A stretch of 64,000 nucleotides of DNA from Acinetobacter sp. C26M (GTDB lineage: Bacteria > Pseudomonadota > Gammaproteobacteria > Pseudomonadales > Moraxellaceae). The stretch covers positions 3,720,001-3,784,000 of the forward strand of contig NZ_CP098478.1 in NCBI RefSeq assembly GCF_023702675.1, in the 5' to 3' direction. A model generated the notes under the pieces. The model was not told the origin of the DNA. It searched no databases and saw only the letters and a list, made by a program, of their open reading frames with translations. The translations under genes were made by a program, and so were the position numbers. Shown here in pieces: positions 22,628-31,019 of the stretch; within the stretch, counting starts at the first letter, position 1, and each line of letters opens with the position of its first letter.

Positions 22628-24724
22628 TTAGAACTTCATACTCATACGCATCCAATAGTTGCGTCCAATATTATTGAACTGCTCACTTGCCCCATAACCA
22701 AACATAGATGCGCCTGCTTTATTCAGGTGTTCGGTATAGGTTTTATCTAGCACATTATCTACGCCTACAGAAACATCAACCGCATCTGTGAGCTTATAAG
22801 TTCCATTTAAAGCTAAAGTATTAAATGCTTTGCTTTGATTCATGTCGTAGCCAACCACATTACCTTCATTCAAACTCACGCGGTTTTGCTTAGCAACAGC
22901 ACGCCATAACAGACCCAAGCTGTATTTTTCTTCCACATAACGTAGGTTCACACGTCCTTCTAAGGGTGCAATTTGTGGTAAAGCACGACCATCAGAAGTG
23001 TTTTTACCCCATGCATACATGGTTGAAACATCCGCTTGCAAGTGATCTGTAAATTGATAACCGACCCCAGCTTCAGCTCCAGCAATGGTCGCATCTACAT
23101 TACGCGCCAAAGGATAGCGTTGATTTGATCCACCGTATTGCAACAAGATAAAGTCTTTAATTAAACCAGCATAAGCAGAAGCCCATGTATTCCATGCGCC
23201 ATGTTCCGCTTGAAAACCTAGATCTAATTGCGCAGTACGTTCGTTTTTCAGGTTGTCTAAGTTATCAATCATACGATAGCTTGTTTTACCCATCATATCG
23301 GTTGAACCGACACCACGATCGGTAGAGGTACTATAAAGTTCCCAAAAATCTGGAGTACGTTCAACATAACCTAAGCCTGCATAGGTTTTTAAGCCGTGTT
23401 CAGGTAAGGTTTTTTCGATACGGATAAAACCACTTGGGTTGGTATCGCTTCGACTTTTACCATTTTCCAGACTGTCAATTTTGACTTGATCAACGCGCGC
23501 ACCTGCAACCCATTTTTGATTCGCATCGGTGTTATAAGTCCATTCACTAAACGCACCATAAGACTGGAATTTCAGATCATTGCTAAATGGTGAATTCATG
23601 CTTGGCATGGCATACATGATCATGTTGCCACCATGTTTGTTATGCTGGGTATCGACCCCAGACACCACACTGAACCTGTCCCAGTCTGTCGTAACCGCTA
23701 ATCGGGTGTTCAAGGTACGGCGGGCAACTTCCATTTCCATTTTATTCGGTACAGTCATGTCCATGCCATGCATCTTCATGGTTGTCATTGGCGGTGTACG
23801 TAAACGGAAATTATCCATGATGTGATTGTTATAGCTGTAGTCAACTTGTGCTTCGACTTTCTTAATCACATCCGTCAGATTCTTCTGTTCAGCATGTAGA
23901 CCTAAGCTTTCACGTTTAAATTGAGAACCATCCATACCACGGCCTGCATAGGCAGCTTCACCATCCCCTTTACCTGCACGAAGCTCTAACCAAGAATCAT
24001 CTGTTGGTTTCCAACCAAGAGCAAGGTCAGCATTCCAGCGTTTCCAGTTCGAATGTACGGATTGATCATCACCATCTTTATAATTATCCGCTTCCGAACG
24101 ATTGGCATTTAAACGCGCATATTTCGTTTCATCACCAACAGCAGCTTCAACATTATGGTCAAGACGCCCATAAGAGCCCATCACCACACTGGCCTGCCCA
24201 CGATACGGTTTTTCTTGTGTTAATTTTTCAGGTTCACGCTCAAAAATTACTGTTGCGGCTGAACCCGTATTGGCATATTGAACTGTTTGCGGTCCTTTGA
24301 TTACGGTAATTTTGTCAAAACTTTCAGGCTGAATATATGAGGTAGGTGCATCCATTCGTGATGGACAAGCGCCAAGGTTTTCACTGCCATCCACCAACAT
24401 TTTAATGCGTGAACCAAACATGCCTCGGAACGTGACATCACCATTGGTACCACCATTTTTAATGGCATTAAAACCCATAATACTCTGTAAATAATCTGCC
24501 CCATCTGTTGCAGGTACAGGTTGAATCGGCTGTTTAGGATCAGCTTGCACCACCAAACCATTATTCTCATTCGGTTGTTGTGCAGTCACAACAATTGGCG
24601 CCAGTGAAACATGAGTATGTGAATGATCTTCTTGTACAACTGGATTTGCCCAGACCATTGCGGTATTTGAGGCAGCAAGAATCGCAACCGTGAGGGGTTG
24701 TAATAAAAATTTAGGTTGAGCCAT
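22628..24724 (-). CDS. TonB-dependent copper receptor (OprC-like)
   Basis: A 698-aa outer membrane receptor. A signal peptide (cleavage near residue 27, VWA-NP) is followed by a His-rich patch (DHSHTH), a plug domain (about 60-180, with ITVIKGPQTVQYAN) and a barrel ending in Phe. The plug motif ACPSRMDAPTSY has Cys120 and Met124 in the CxxxM arrangement that binds copper in Pseudomonas OprC. A Met-rich extracellular stretch near residues 310-338 (MTTMKMHGMDM) adds to the case for copper. The following gene upstream on the same strand encodes a His-rich DUF2946 protein, the usual partner. Copper import is well supported; which oxidation state is taken up is inferred. Confidence 0.92.
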   Translation of the reverse strand: MAQPKFLLQPLTVAILAASNTAMVWANPVVQEDHSHTHVSLAPIVVTAQQPNENNGLVVQADPKQPIQPVPATDGADYLQSIMGFNAIKNGGTNGDVTFRGMFGSRIKMLVDGSENLGACPSRMDAPTSYIQPESFDKITVIKGPQTVQYANTGSAATVIFEREPEKLTQEKPYRGQASVVMGSYGRLDHNVEAAVGDETKYARLNANRSEADNYKDGDDQSVHSNWKRWNADLALGWKPTDDSWLELRAGKGDGEAAYAGRGMDGSQFKRESLGLHAEQKNLTDVIKKVEAQVDYSYNNHIMDNFRLRTPPMTTMKMHGMDMTVPNKMEMEVARRTLNTRLAVTTDWDRFSVVSGVDTQHNKHGGNMIMYAMPSMNSPFSNDLKFQSYGAFSEWTYNTDANQKWVAGARVDQVKIDSLENGKSRSDTNPSGFIRIEKTLPEHGLKTYAGLGYVERTPDFWELYSTSTDRGVGSTDMMGKTSYRMIDNLDNLKNERTAQLDLGFQAEHGAWNTWASAYAGLIKDFILLQYGGSNQRYPLARNVDATIAGAEAGVGYQFTDHLQADVSTMYAWGKNTSDGRALPQIAPLEGRVNLRYVEEKYSLGLLWRAVAKQNRVSLNEGNVVGYDMNQSKAFNTLALNGTYKLTDAVDVSVGVDNVLDKTYTEHLNKAGASMFGYGASEQFNNIGRNYWMRMSMKF

Positions 24725-24799
24725 GATCGGTCTCTCTTCAAAACATAAATAAAACAGCGCTAGAGTTCTGAAAACCCTAACGAAAATGAAGTTTTTAAG

Positions 24800-25237
24800 T
24801 TATGCAGAGAGTGGCGGAGCCCGCCCTTGTGGCAATAAGAACAGCCGTTGCAGTGCAAAGTAAACATGCTTGAAAGCTTGTTGATAAGCAACTAAACGGA
24901 TGTGGATACGGACCAGAACTTCTTTTACACCCAATTCAGGTGGCAATACTAAATTGGCATAGACCGTACAGTACTGACATTGATGATTGGGATCATGATG
25001 ATCATGCTGCGGCATCGAGACTTGAGCGTGCTCAAGCTGATGGCTGTGATGATGTGTACTATGTGCCGAGTGACTTTGCGCTGTTTCCGCTTGAGGCAAA
25101 AGCAATGCCTTGGTAATGGTTTCACATACAGGCGCGATTTGATATTGCTTCGGAAGTAGCGGCTGCAAGAAAACCGCAATCTGTAAACAGACCGCGGTGA
25201 ATGCGAGTAACAAACCACAACGAAACAAAGAAAGCAT
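24800..25237 (-). CDS. DUF2946 family protein, His-rich, linked to copper receptor
   Basis: A 145-aa protein with an N-terminal signal or membrane segment (residues 5-28). It has a His-rich stretch at about 56-85 (SAHSTHHHSHQLEH) and a CQYC pair at 87-90, the hallmark of DUF2946. These suggest a periplasmic or membrane-anchored metal-binding protein. It lies 75 bp upstream of the copper receptor on the same strand and is probably co-transcribed. The exact function of the family is unknown. Confidence 0.85.
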   Translation of the reverse strand: MLSLFRCGLLLAFTAVCLQIAVFLQPLLPKQYQIAPVCETITKALLLPQAETAQSHSAHSTHHHSHQLEHAQVSMPQHDHHDPNHQCQYCTVYANLVLPPELGVKEVLVRIHIRLVAYQQAFKHVYFALQRLFLLPQGRAPPLSA

Positions 25238-25256
25238 CTTTAACAGTGTTTATCGC

Positions 25257-25787
25257 TTAACGTTTGACGCTTACTTTTTCTTTTTCACGTTGGCGAACTA
25301 CTTTTTCCACTTTTTCACGTGCACGCTGACGCTTTAATGGCGATAAATAATCGACAAAAAGTTTGCCATTTAAGTGATCCATTTCATGTTGGATACAAAC
25401 AGCGAGAAGTTCGTCAGCTTCTAACACAAATGCTTGACCTTCAAGGTTAATTGCCTCGATTTTTACACGTGACGGACGCTCAACTTTATCGTATATTTGA
25501 GGCACAGAGAGACAGCCTTCTTCATAAGGCTGAGTATCTTCGGTCAGTGGAATGACTTTGGGGTTAATGAACACCATCGGTTGGTTTTTCTCTTCAGAGA
25601 TGTCCATAACAATAAGCTGAATATGATGATCAACCTGAGTTGCCGCTAAACCTATACCCGGTGCCTCGTACATGGTTTCAAACATATCTGCTGCAAGCTG
25701 ACGAATATCATCAGTGACTTCTTCGACTGGTTTGGCGATGGTACGAAGGCGGGGATCAGGAAAACTTAGAATAGGTAATAAGGCCAT
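25257..25787 (-). CDS. def: Peptide deformylase
   Basis: A 176-aa iron/zinc hydrolase that removes the formyl group from new proteins. All three motifs are intact: GIGLAATQ (44-51), EGCLS with metal ligand Cys92, and QHEMDHLNG with ligands His134 and His138 and catalytic Glu135. The ATG at 25787 has GAGGA 7 nt upstream; a frame extending to 25880 is rejected because it runs into the palindrome and promoter region. It is divergent from the LysM-dprA-tsaC genes, a neighbourhood shared with many gammaproteobacteria. No fmt gene is adjacent here. Confidence 0.97.
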   Translation of the reverse strand: MALLPILSFPDPRLRTIAKPVEEVTDDIRQLAADMFETMYEAPGIGLAATQVDHHIQLIVMDISEEKNQPMVFINPKVIPLTEDTQPYEEGCLSVPQIYDKVERPSRVKIEAINLEGQAFVLEADELLAVCIQHEMDHLNGKLFVDYLSPLKRQRAREKVEKVVRQREKEKVSVKR

Positions 25788-25852
25788 ACAGTCGTCCTCA
25801 CTTATGCCATTGATCAAAAAACCAACTAAAGGGAATACTTGATCAAAAAAAT

Positions 25853-25889
25853 TGTGTGTAAAGTCGTTATTATAACGCAACTACACACA
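25853..25889. promoter_or_regulatory. Concentric palindrome between def and the LysM gene
   Basis: TGTGTGTA (25853-25860) pairs with TACACACA (25882-25889), and inside it CGTTAT (25865-25870) pairs with ATAACG (25872-25877), both around the same centre at 25871. Four unpaired bases lie on each side between the arms. It sits between divergent genes and could be a regulator site or an RNA hairpin in the LysM leader. Confidence 0.5.
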
Positions 25890-25910
25890 TAATTTTTAGG
25901 AATTATGATA

Positions 25911-27062
25911 ATGAAAAAGGTTTTAAACGGCATACACTCATTTCATGCCTTGGGGTTAAAAAAACAACTAATTGCCGCTGCAATTTGTGCGGGATTAGGC
26001 ATGAGCATTAATTTTGCCCACGCAGCCAGCCCAAATGTCAGTCCACCTTCAGTCAAAGTCGGTGCGCCGCATGTCTATGTGGTGAAAAAAGGCGATACGC
26101 TTTGGGATATTTCGGGTAAGTTTTTAAGTAAGCCTTGGCGCTGGCCCGAAATTTGGGCAAGTAATAAACATGTGAAAAATCCGCACTGGATTTATCCAGG
26201 GGATCGCTTACTACTTTGTAGTTTGAACGGTAAACCTTTAATCGGTAAAGATGAAGGTGATGGCTGTGACGGTATTATTCGTCGCTATACAGGTAATACT
26301 TCAAACTTACGTCCACAGGTTCGTGTTGAAGCGTTGAACAATAGTGTTCCCGTAATTCCTTTGGCACATATCCAGCAATGGTTAGAACGTACCCTCGTTA
26401 TTCCAGCAGATGCGATTGCCAATACACCTTATATCTTAGGTACAGCAGATAATCGTGTAATGGCAGGTAAAGGTCAAAGTGTTTATGTACGTGGTAAAGG
26501 ACTTGAAAACGGTCAACGCTATGGCGTATTCCGTGAAGGTGAACCCTACACCGCATTAGATCAAAATGGCAAAAAACAAATCATTGGTGTTGAATTGACC
26601 CAAGTCGCTTCAGCCGTTGCGATTCGTAACGAAAATGACATCACCACAGTTGAACTGACAGATAGTTATAACGGTGAAGTTCGTCGTGGTGATCGTATCA
26701 TGGCTGAACAAGATGCCATGCTACCGACTTTATTCTATCCAATTGATGCCAATCAGGTAAAAGACGGCGGTAAAATTATTCGCGTGATGGGATCAATCGG
26801 TACAGCAGCCAAAAATGGTGTTGTTACTGTAGATCGTGGCACAGCTGACGGTGTTGAAACAGGGCAAGTCTTTAGCATCTATCAAGATGGTGAAACAGTA
26901 CGTGATCCAAAAACTAAAGAGAAAGTAAAACTCCCGGGGCAATACCTAGGTAGTGTTATGATCTTTAAGAGTTTTGACCGTATCAGCTATGCTTATGTAC
27001 TCGAAAGTGAGTTACCAATTAAGCTTGGCTCAGATATCAAACCACCTCGTCTCGACGACTAA
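25911..27062 (+). CDS. LysM peptidoglycan-binding domain protein
   Basis: An exported protein of about 383 aa. The N-terminus (MKKVLNGIHSF, hydrophobic core around 20-35, cleavage near AHA) is a signal peptide. One LysM domain follows at about 52-105 (YVVKKGDTLWDISGKFL to WIYPGDRLLL), which binds peptidoglycan glycan. The remaining 270 residues form a conserved domain found in LysM proteins upstream of dprA. Two ATGs lie 6 bp apart; the second (25911) has better spacing to AGGA than the first (25905). It is the first gene of LysM-dprA-tsaC. A cell-wall role is inferred. Confidence 0.88.
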   Translation: MKKVLNGIHSFHALGLKKQLIAAAICAGLGMSINFAHAASPNVSPPSVKVGAPHVYVVKKGDTLWDISGKFLSKPWRWPEIWASNKHVKNPHWIYPGDRLLLCSLNGKPLIGKDEGDGCDGIIRRYTGNTSNLRPQVRVEALNNSVPVIPLAHIQQWLERTLVIPADAIANTPYILGTADNRVMAGKGQSVYVRGKGLENGQRYGVFREGEPYTALDQNGKKQIIGVELTQVASAVAIRNENDITTVELTDSYNGEVRRGDRIMAEQDAMLPTLFYPIDANQVKDGGKIIRVMGSIGTAAKNGVVTVDRGTADGVETGQVFSIYQDGETVRDPKTKEKVKLPGQYLGSVMIFKSFDRISYAYVLESELPIKLGSDIKPPRLDD

Positions 27063-27074
27063 GTTCTCAAGCAG

Positions 27075-28205
27075 ATGTTGAATCAACTGTCACCGCACCA
27101 CTATCACACTGTGCTGGTGTGGTACTTGGTTCAACATTCGCTCTCCAGTTTTGCCAAAATTCAGCAACATTTTGGCAATTGTGAGCAAGCGACGCTGCCA
27201 CATCGTTTCTCTGAATGGTCTCAACTTGGCTTACATGCCAATCATTTAAAACGCGTAGACGAATTTCAAAGCCCTCAAGGACAACAACAATTCCAACAAT
27301 TACTTGATCTTGTTTATAAACATAGTGATTTTATTTTAACGCCTGATGATATTGGCTACCCAACTCAACTATTGCCATATGTAGATCGTCCGCCCATTTT
27401 GTTTGGGCAAGGTCAGGCGCAAGCATTATTACAACCGCAAATTGCCATGGTGGGCAGTCGTAAACCCAGCCCTCATGGACGGCAGGTCGCTTATGACTTT
27501 GCTTATTATTTAAGTGAAAAAGGCTTTTATATCAGTAGCGGTCTCGCACATGGAATTGATCAGGCCGCACATCAAGGTGGACTGGCTCATCAGCGCACCA
27601 TTGCAGTGACGGGTACAGGTCTAGATACGGTTTATCCATCACAACATACCCAACTGGCACAACAAATTGTTCAATCAGGTGCGATTGTCACCGAGTTTCT
27701 ACCGACCACCATGCCCTTGCAACAACACTTCCCTAGACGTAATCGTATTGTCAGTGGTCTTAGCCTCGGCGTCTTAGTGGTAGAAGCCGCACTCAAAAGT
27801 GGTTCTCTCATCACCGCGAATGAGGCGGCAACACAAGGTAAAATGGTGTTCGCGATTCCTGGGCATATATACAGTGAGCATCATCAAGGCTGTCATCAAC
27901 TGATTCGCGAAGGTGCGACGTTGGTCGATCATCCCGAGCAAATCATCGAAGATCTTGCATTACCAACGCAATGGCAAACCCAGCAACATCCTACTGAAGT
28001 AGCACCCATAGCCCCAGCAACGTTACCCAATCATCTGATTGCGCTTTATCAAGTTTTAGATTGGGTCGGACAAGATCTGGATCAGTTGATTCAACGCCAT
28101 CCGGTCCCCATTGCAGAACTGACAGCACAATTAATGGAGTTAGAATTACTCGGTTTATGCATGCAACAAGCAGGACGCTATTTACGTTGTCGCCGAATGC
28201 ATTAA
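27075..28205 (+). CDS. dprA: DNA-processing protein DprA (Smf)
   Basis: A 376-aa protein that binds incoming single-stranded DNA during natural transformation and loads RecA. The central Rossmann-like domain shows PQIAMVGSRKPSPHGRQVA (about 130-150), SGLAHGIDQAAHQGGL (about 165) and the conserved FPRRNRIVSGLSLGVLVVEA stretch (about 225). A C-terminal winged-helix-like domain follows (about 310-376). It starts 12 bp after the LysM gene. Its presence fits the natural competence common in Acinetobacter. Confidence 0.95.
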   Translation: MLNQLSPHHYHTVLVWYLVQHSLSSFAKIQQHFGNCEQATLPHRFSEWSQLGLHANHLKRVDEFQSPQGQQQFQQLLDLVYKHSDFILTPDDIGYPTQLLPYVDRPPILFGQGQAQALLQPQIAMVGSRKPSPHGRQVAYDFAYYLSEKGFYISSGLAHGIDQAAHQGGLAHQRTIAVTGTGLDTVYPSQHTQLAQQIVQSGAIVTEFLPTTMPLQQHFPRRNRIVSGLSLGVLVVEAALKSGSLITANEAATQGKMVFAIPGHIYSEHHQGCHQLIREGATLVDHPEQIIEDLALPTQWQTQQHPTEVAPIAPATLPNHLIALYQVLDWVGQDLDQLIQRHPVPIAELTAQLMELELLGLCMQQAGRYLRCRRMH

Positions 28206-28241
28206 ACTAGTCATACTCTCTCCTGTTTTCACATACTTCCC

Positions 28242-28811
28242 ATGATTACTTCCTCGATTTCTGAAGCAGCTCAACTTTTAAAGCAAGGACAAGTTCTGGC
28301 TTATCCCACAGAAGCAGTTTGGGGATTGGGTTGTGATCCATTCAATGAACAAGCGTTTCAAGACATTTTAGAACTCAAACATCGTCCCGTTGAAAAAGGC
28401 GTGATTTTATTGGCAGGGCATTTAGACCAAGTTGAGCATTTGCTACCAACTTTAAATGCAGAAATCCGAGCACAAGTGATCGCAAGCTGGTCGAATCGCC
28501 TTGAGACAGAACGTGCCACAACCTGGCTACTGCCTGCTGATCAAAGTATTCCAACATGGATCAAAGGGCAGCATCCTTTGGTCGCAGTTCGTGTAACTAC
28601 CCATCCTCTATGCATGCAGCTGTGCCAGCAATTTGGTGGCTTTATTGTCTCTACCAGCGCCAACCCTGCAGGTCTCTCCCCCGCACAAAGCTTAGAAGAA
28701 GCCCAGCACTACTTCAGCACTTCATTAAATTATCTCGAAGGTGATTTAGGCTTGAGCCGAGAGCCAAGTCGCATTTTGAATGCACTGACAGGTGAAGTTG
28801 TTCGTGCCTAA
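28242..28811 (+). CDS. tsaC: Threonylcarbamoyl-AMP synthase TsaC (YrdC/Sua5 family)
   Basis: A 189-aa enzyme that makes threonylcarbamoyl-AMP from threonine, bicarbonate and ATP for the t6A37 modification of tRNAs. Conserved parts are AYPTEAVWGLGCDP (20-33), KHRPVEKGVILL (46-57), VAVRVTTHPL (about 113) and STSANPAG (about 137-144). Length matches E. coli TsaC (190 aa); the extra Sua5 domain is absent. It lies 36 bp after dprA and is the last gene of this group. Confidence 0.95.
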   Translation: MITSSISEAAQLLKQGQVLAYPTEAVWGLGCDPFNEQAFQDILELKHRPVEKGVILLAGHLDQVEHLLPTLNAEIRAQVIASWSNRLETERATTWLLPADQSIPTWIKGQHPLVAVRVTTHPLCMQLCQQFGGFIVSTSANPAGLSPAQSLEEAQHYFSTSLNYLEGDLGLSREPSRILNALTGEVVRA

Positions 28812-28828
28812 TTAGGTGAATAGCGGAC

Positions 28829-28968
28829 AAAAAAAAGCTCAGTTATATAGGGATAACTGAGCATAAAAAGGATGTGTATAATCACATCCAGAGGGTTCGC
28901 AAATTTGGTAAGCAACTTATTCATTCTAAAATGAATCATCGTGCTGTGGTTGGTATTATGGGGGAATC
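28829..28968 (-). ncRNA. Putative small regulatory RNA (about 140 nt)
   Basis: On the minus strand a good sigma-70 promoter (-35 TTGTTA 28998-29003, 17-bp spacer, -10 TATAAA 28975-28980) points into a 140-nt stretch with no open frame. It ends in a classical terminator: GCTCAGTTA/TAACTGAGC stem (28837-28862) followed by eight T residues. Two further perfect stem-loops lie inside: AATGAAT-type stem 28919-28936 and GGATGTG/CACATCC stem 28870-28889. It lies between the convergent ends of tsaC and the EamA gene. I do not recognise the family. The hairpin could alternatively only be a distant terminator for the EamA transcript. Confidence 0.6.
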
Positions 28969-28974
28969 GTCCCA

Positions 28975-29003
28975 TTTATACAAATATATTATTTATCTAA
29001 CAA
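28975..29003 (-). promoter_or_regulatory. Promoter of the putative small RNA
   Basis: TTGTTA and TATAAA are separated by exactly 17 bp on the minus strand, about 230 bp past the EamA stop codon. A start near 28968 is predicted. Confidence 0.6.
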
Positions 29004-29204
29004 AAAGTGTGAAAAGCGTACCAATTTTGTCACTTCCGTATTTTCAATAAAATTATATTTATATTTTTATTCAGCTTTTTTTTGATCATAAATTTAGTAA
29101 ATCTAAAAAATATATTTGCAAATCATATAGAAAGCACAGTCATCAAAAAATATTTTTGGTGCGTTTGTTTATATTTTAAACAAACGCACCACCAATTTTC
29201 ACAT
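29004..29204. other. AT-rich region without supported gene
   Basis: About 200 bases of very AT-rich sequence between the putative small RNA promoter and the EamA stop. No reading frame has a ribosome site. A stem of TGTTTAAAATA-like repeats near 29164-29185 (GCGTTTGTTTATATTTTAAACAAACGC) forms a hairpin next to the EamA stop and may terminate that gene. Confidence 0.5.
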
Positions 29205-30125
29205 TTAGGATGCAGACTCAACCAGTGGAGCCGATGCTTTAACCGTTTTCTTCTGCGCCATAATGATCCCCATCAGGATCATCAGACCACCAATGCTATG
29301 ATAAATCGTCCAATGCTCTGACAACCAGAAACTGGCAATAATCGCAGTGAATACCGGCATTAAATTCATGAAAATACTGGTACGATTTGGGCCAATCGCC
29401 TGTACAGCGACCATCCATAATAACGGTGCAATTAATGAAGGGAACATACCTGCATAGAGAACACTCGCTGCATTCTGTGCATTAATCCCATCTAGGCCAA
29501 ACCAGAGCAAGAATGGGATGTGATATACCAACGCAAAACCAATTTGCACATACAAGCTGCTTAACAAAGGAAGCTGTAGCTGCCATTTTTTCAAGAACAC
29601 GCCATAAAATGCATAGAAACCTACAGCCAATACCATGACCGCATCGCCCCAGTGCCCGCCTTGATCAAATAGGTTTGACAGGTGACCTTGACTCATCACA
29701 TAAATCAAACCCGCAAAAGACAAGAGACTGCCAAAAATGGCAAAACGATTGGGTGCATCTTTTAAAATAAAATAAGAGATAAAGATGGTAAAGATCGGGA
29801 CAAAGGCATTCACAATGCCCATATTGGTCGCAGTGGTATAGTGAGCAGCGGTATAAGATAAACCTTGGTACAACACCATACCAAAAGCACTGAGTACGGC
29901 TAATTTAGGAATCAATGGGCGAATTACAGCGCGTTGTCGCCATACTTTCGGCAACATAAACGGTGTCAAAATAATAAAGGCAACAAACCAGCGATAAAAA
30001 CTAATACTCACAGGCGAAATATAGTCCGCCACATAGCGTGTCACTGCAATATTCAGCGACCAAATCAAAACTGCAATCAAGGGCAATACGAAGGCCCATT
30101 TTTGGTACTTACTTAACTGACCCAT
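29205..30125 (-). CDS. EamA/DMT family transporter
   Basis: A 306-aa drug/metabolite transporter superfamily member with ten membrane segments in two EamA repeats (about residues 9-140 and 150-290). The second-segment motif PVSISFYRWFVAF is typical. Such proteins usually export amino acids or other metabolites; the substrate cannot be told. Two consecutive ATGs (30128 and 30125) follow a GGTGAG site; the second has the better spacing, and a longer TTG start is rejected. A single gene with a hairpin after its stop. Confidence 0.88.
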   Translation of the reverse strand: MGQLSKYQKWAFVLPLIAVLIWSLNIAVTRYVADYISPVSISFYRWFVAFIILTPFMLPKVWRQRAVIRPLIPKLAVLSAFGMVLYQGLSYTAAHYTTATNMGIVNAFVPIFTIFISYFILKDAPNRFAIFGSLLSFAGLIYVMSQGHLSNLFDQGGHWGDAVMVLAVGFYAFYGVFLKKWQLQLPLLSSLYVQIGFALVYHIPFLLWFGLDGINAQNAASVLYAGMFPSLIAPLLWMVAVQAIGPNRTSIFMNLMPVFTAIIASFWLSEHWTIYHSIGGLMILMGIIMAQKKTVKASAPLVESAS

Positions 30126-30228
30126 CATTTTCTCACCATATCTCAGCAATGGGAGTATTGTGGAAGATGTCCAAAATAATTGAAATATCGTATTTCAGAC
30201 ATTTATATCGCAGTCACGACATCGTGGC

Positions 30229-30873
30229 TTAGAACAGCTCCCATGCGCGCATCGCGTGTTCAACCACCTTATGCAGTTGCTCAACCGTCGCCCCATCTCG
30301 TGCTTGAATCGTCAGCCCCTGCACAACCGTTGCATAGAAGTCTGTCATTTCCTGTAAAGGCGCTGTTGCTGGCAAATCCCCGTTGGCAACGCCCTGCTCT
30401 AAACGTTCAAACAGTTTTTGCTTAGTCTGCAAACGTTTTTCCAGAATATTGTGTTGCACCGCCTGCGCATTGTCGGAACAACTCATGGTCGCAACAACCA
30501 ACATACAACCTGCAGGTTTATTCGGTTGAGCCAACCGTTTGACGTTGTCATATAAATAAAGCTCAAATGCAACTTTGGCAGTTTTGGCTTCTAAAAAAAT
30601 AGGAACTATCGGACAAGCTTCATGTGCCAAATAATAATCAATGCATTTATAAAACAGCCCAGCTTTATCACCAAAGCTACTATATAAGCTCGGTGCAGTC
30701 AGCTCTAGCGCTTGTGTCAAATCACTGATCGATGTGGCTTCATAACCATGCTCCCAAAATAGCAACATGGCCTTTTCCAAAGCCTGTTGCTCGTCAAAGC
30801 ACTTTGGACGACCGCGCTTTTTTTTCAAGCTGTCATCGCATGGTGTTGGCAGGGGATCAGGTGCATTTGTCAT
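30229..30873 (-). CDS. TetR family regulator of the adjacent MFS exporters
   Basis: A TetR-type repressor of about 214 aa. The N-terminal KKKRGRPKCFDEQQALEKAM leads into the helix-turn-helix (TSISDLTQALELTAPSLYSSFGDKAGLF). The C-terminal part has Cys residues (PAGCMLVVATMSCS) of the type seen in electrophile-sensing TetR proteins, though sensing is inferred. Upstream in-frame ATGs at 30894 and beyond are possible; the start at 30873 fits the domain best. It is divergent from an MFS exporter. Its promoter region carries symmetric ATAnnGATCGTTAT sites that recur before the second exporter, so it probably controls both. Confidence 0.88.
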   Translation of the reverse strand: MTNAPDPLPTPCDDSLKKKRGRPKCFDEQQALEKAMLLFWEHGYEATSISDLTQALELTAPSLYSSFGDKAGLFYKCIDYYLAHEACPIVPIFLEAKTAKVAFELYLYDNVKRLAQPNKPAGCMLVVATMSCSDNAQAVQHNILEKRLQTKQKLFERLEQGVANGDLPATAPLQEMTDFYATVVQGLTIQARDGATVEQLHKVVEHAMRAWELF

Positions 30874-30884
30874 AACAGTCACAG

Positions 30885-30967
30885 ATATTTTCATAACGAT
30901 CACTATCAAATTAATTGACGCAGCAACATTAATCAACTATTTTATTTTATATCGATCGTTATAAAAA
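30885..30967. promoter_or_regulatory. Control region copy A: divergent promoter with paired operators
   Basis: This 83-bp block recurs at 32417-32499 with the same length. It holds a plus-strand promoter (-35 TTGACG, 17-bp spacer, -10 TATTTT) flanked by inverted operators: ATAACGATCACTAT on the left and ATATCGATCGTTAT on the right, which agree in 12 of 14 positions when one is reversed. It lies between the TetR gene and the first MFS gene. Binding by that TetR is inferred. Confidence 0.7.
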
Positions 30968-31019
30968 ATTACTATTTTTCAATTTTATTGTTATCCGACT
31001 AACAATAAAGGGAATTTTT

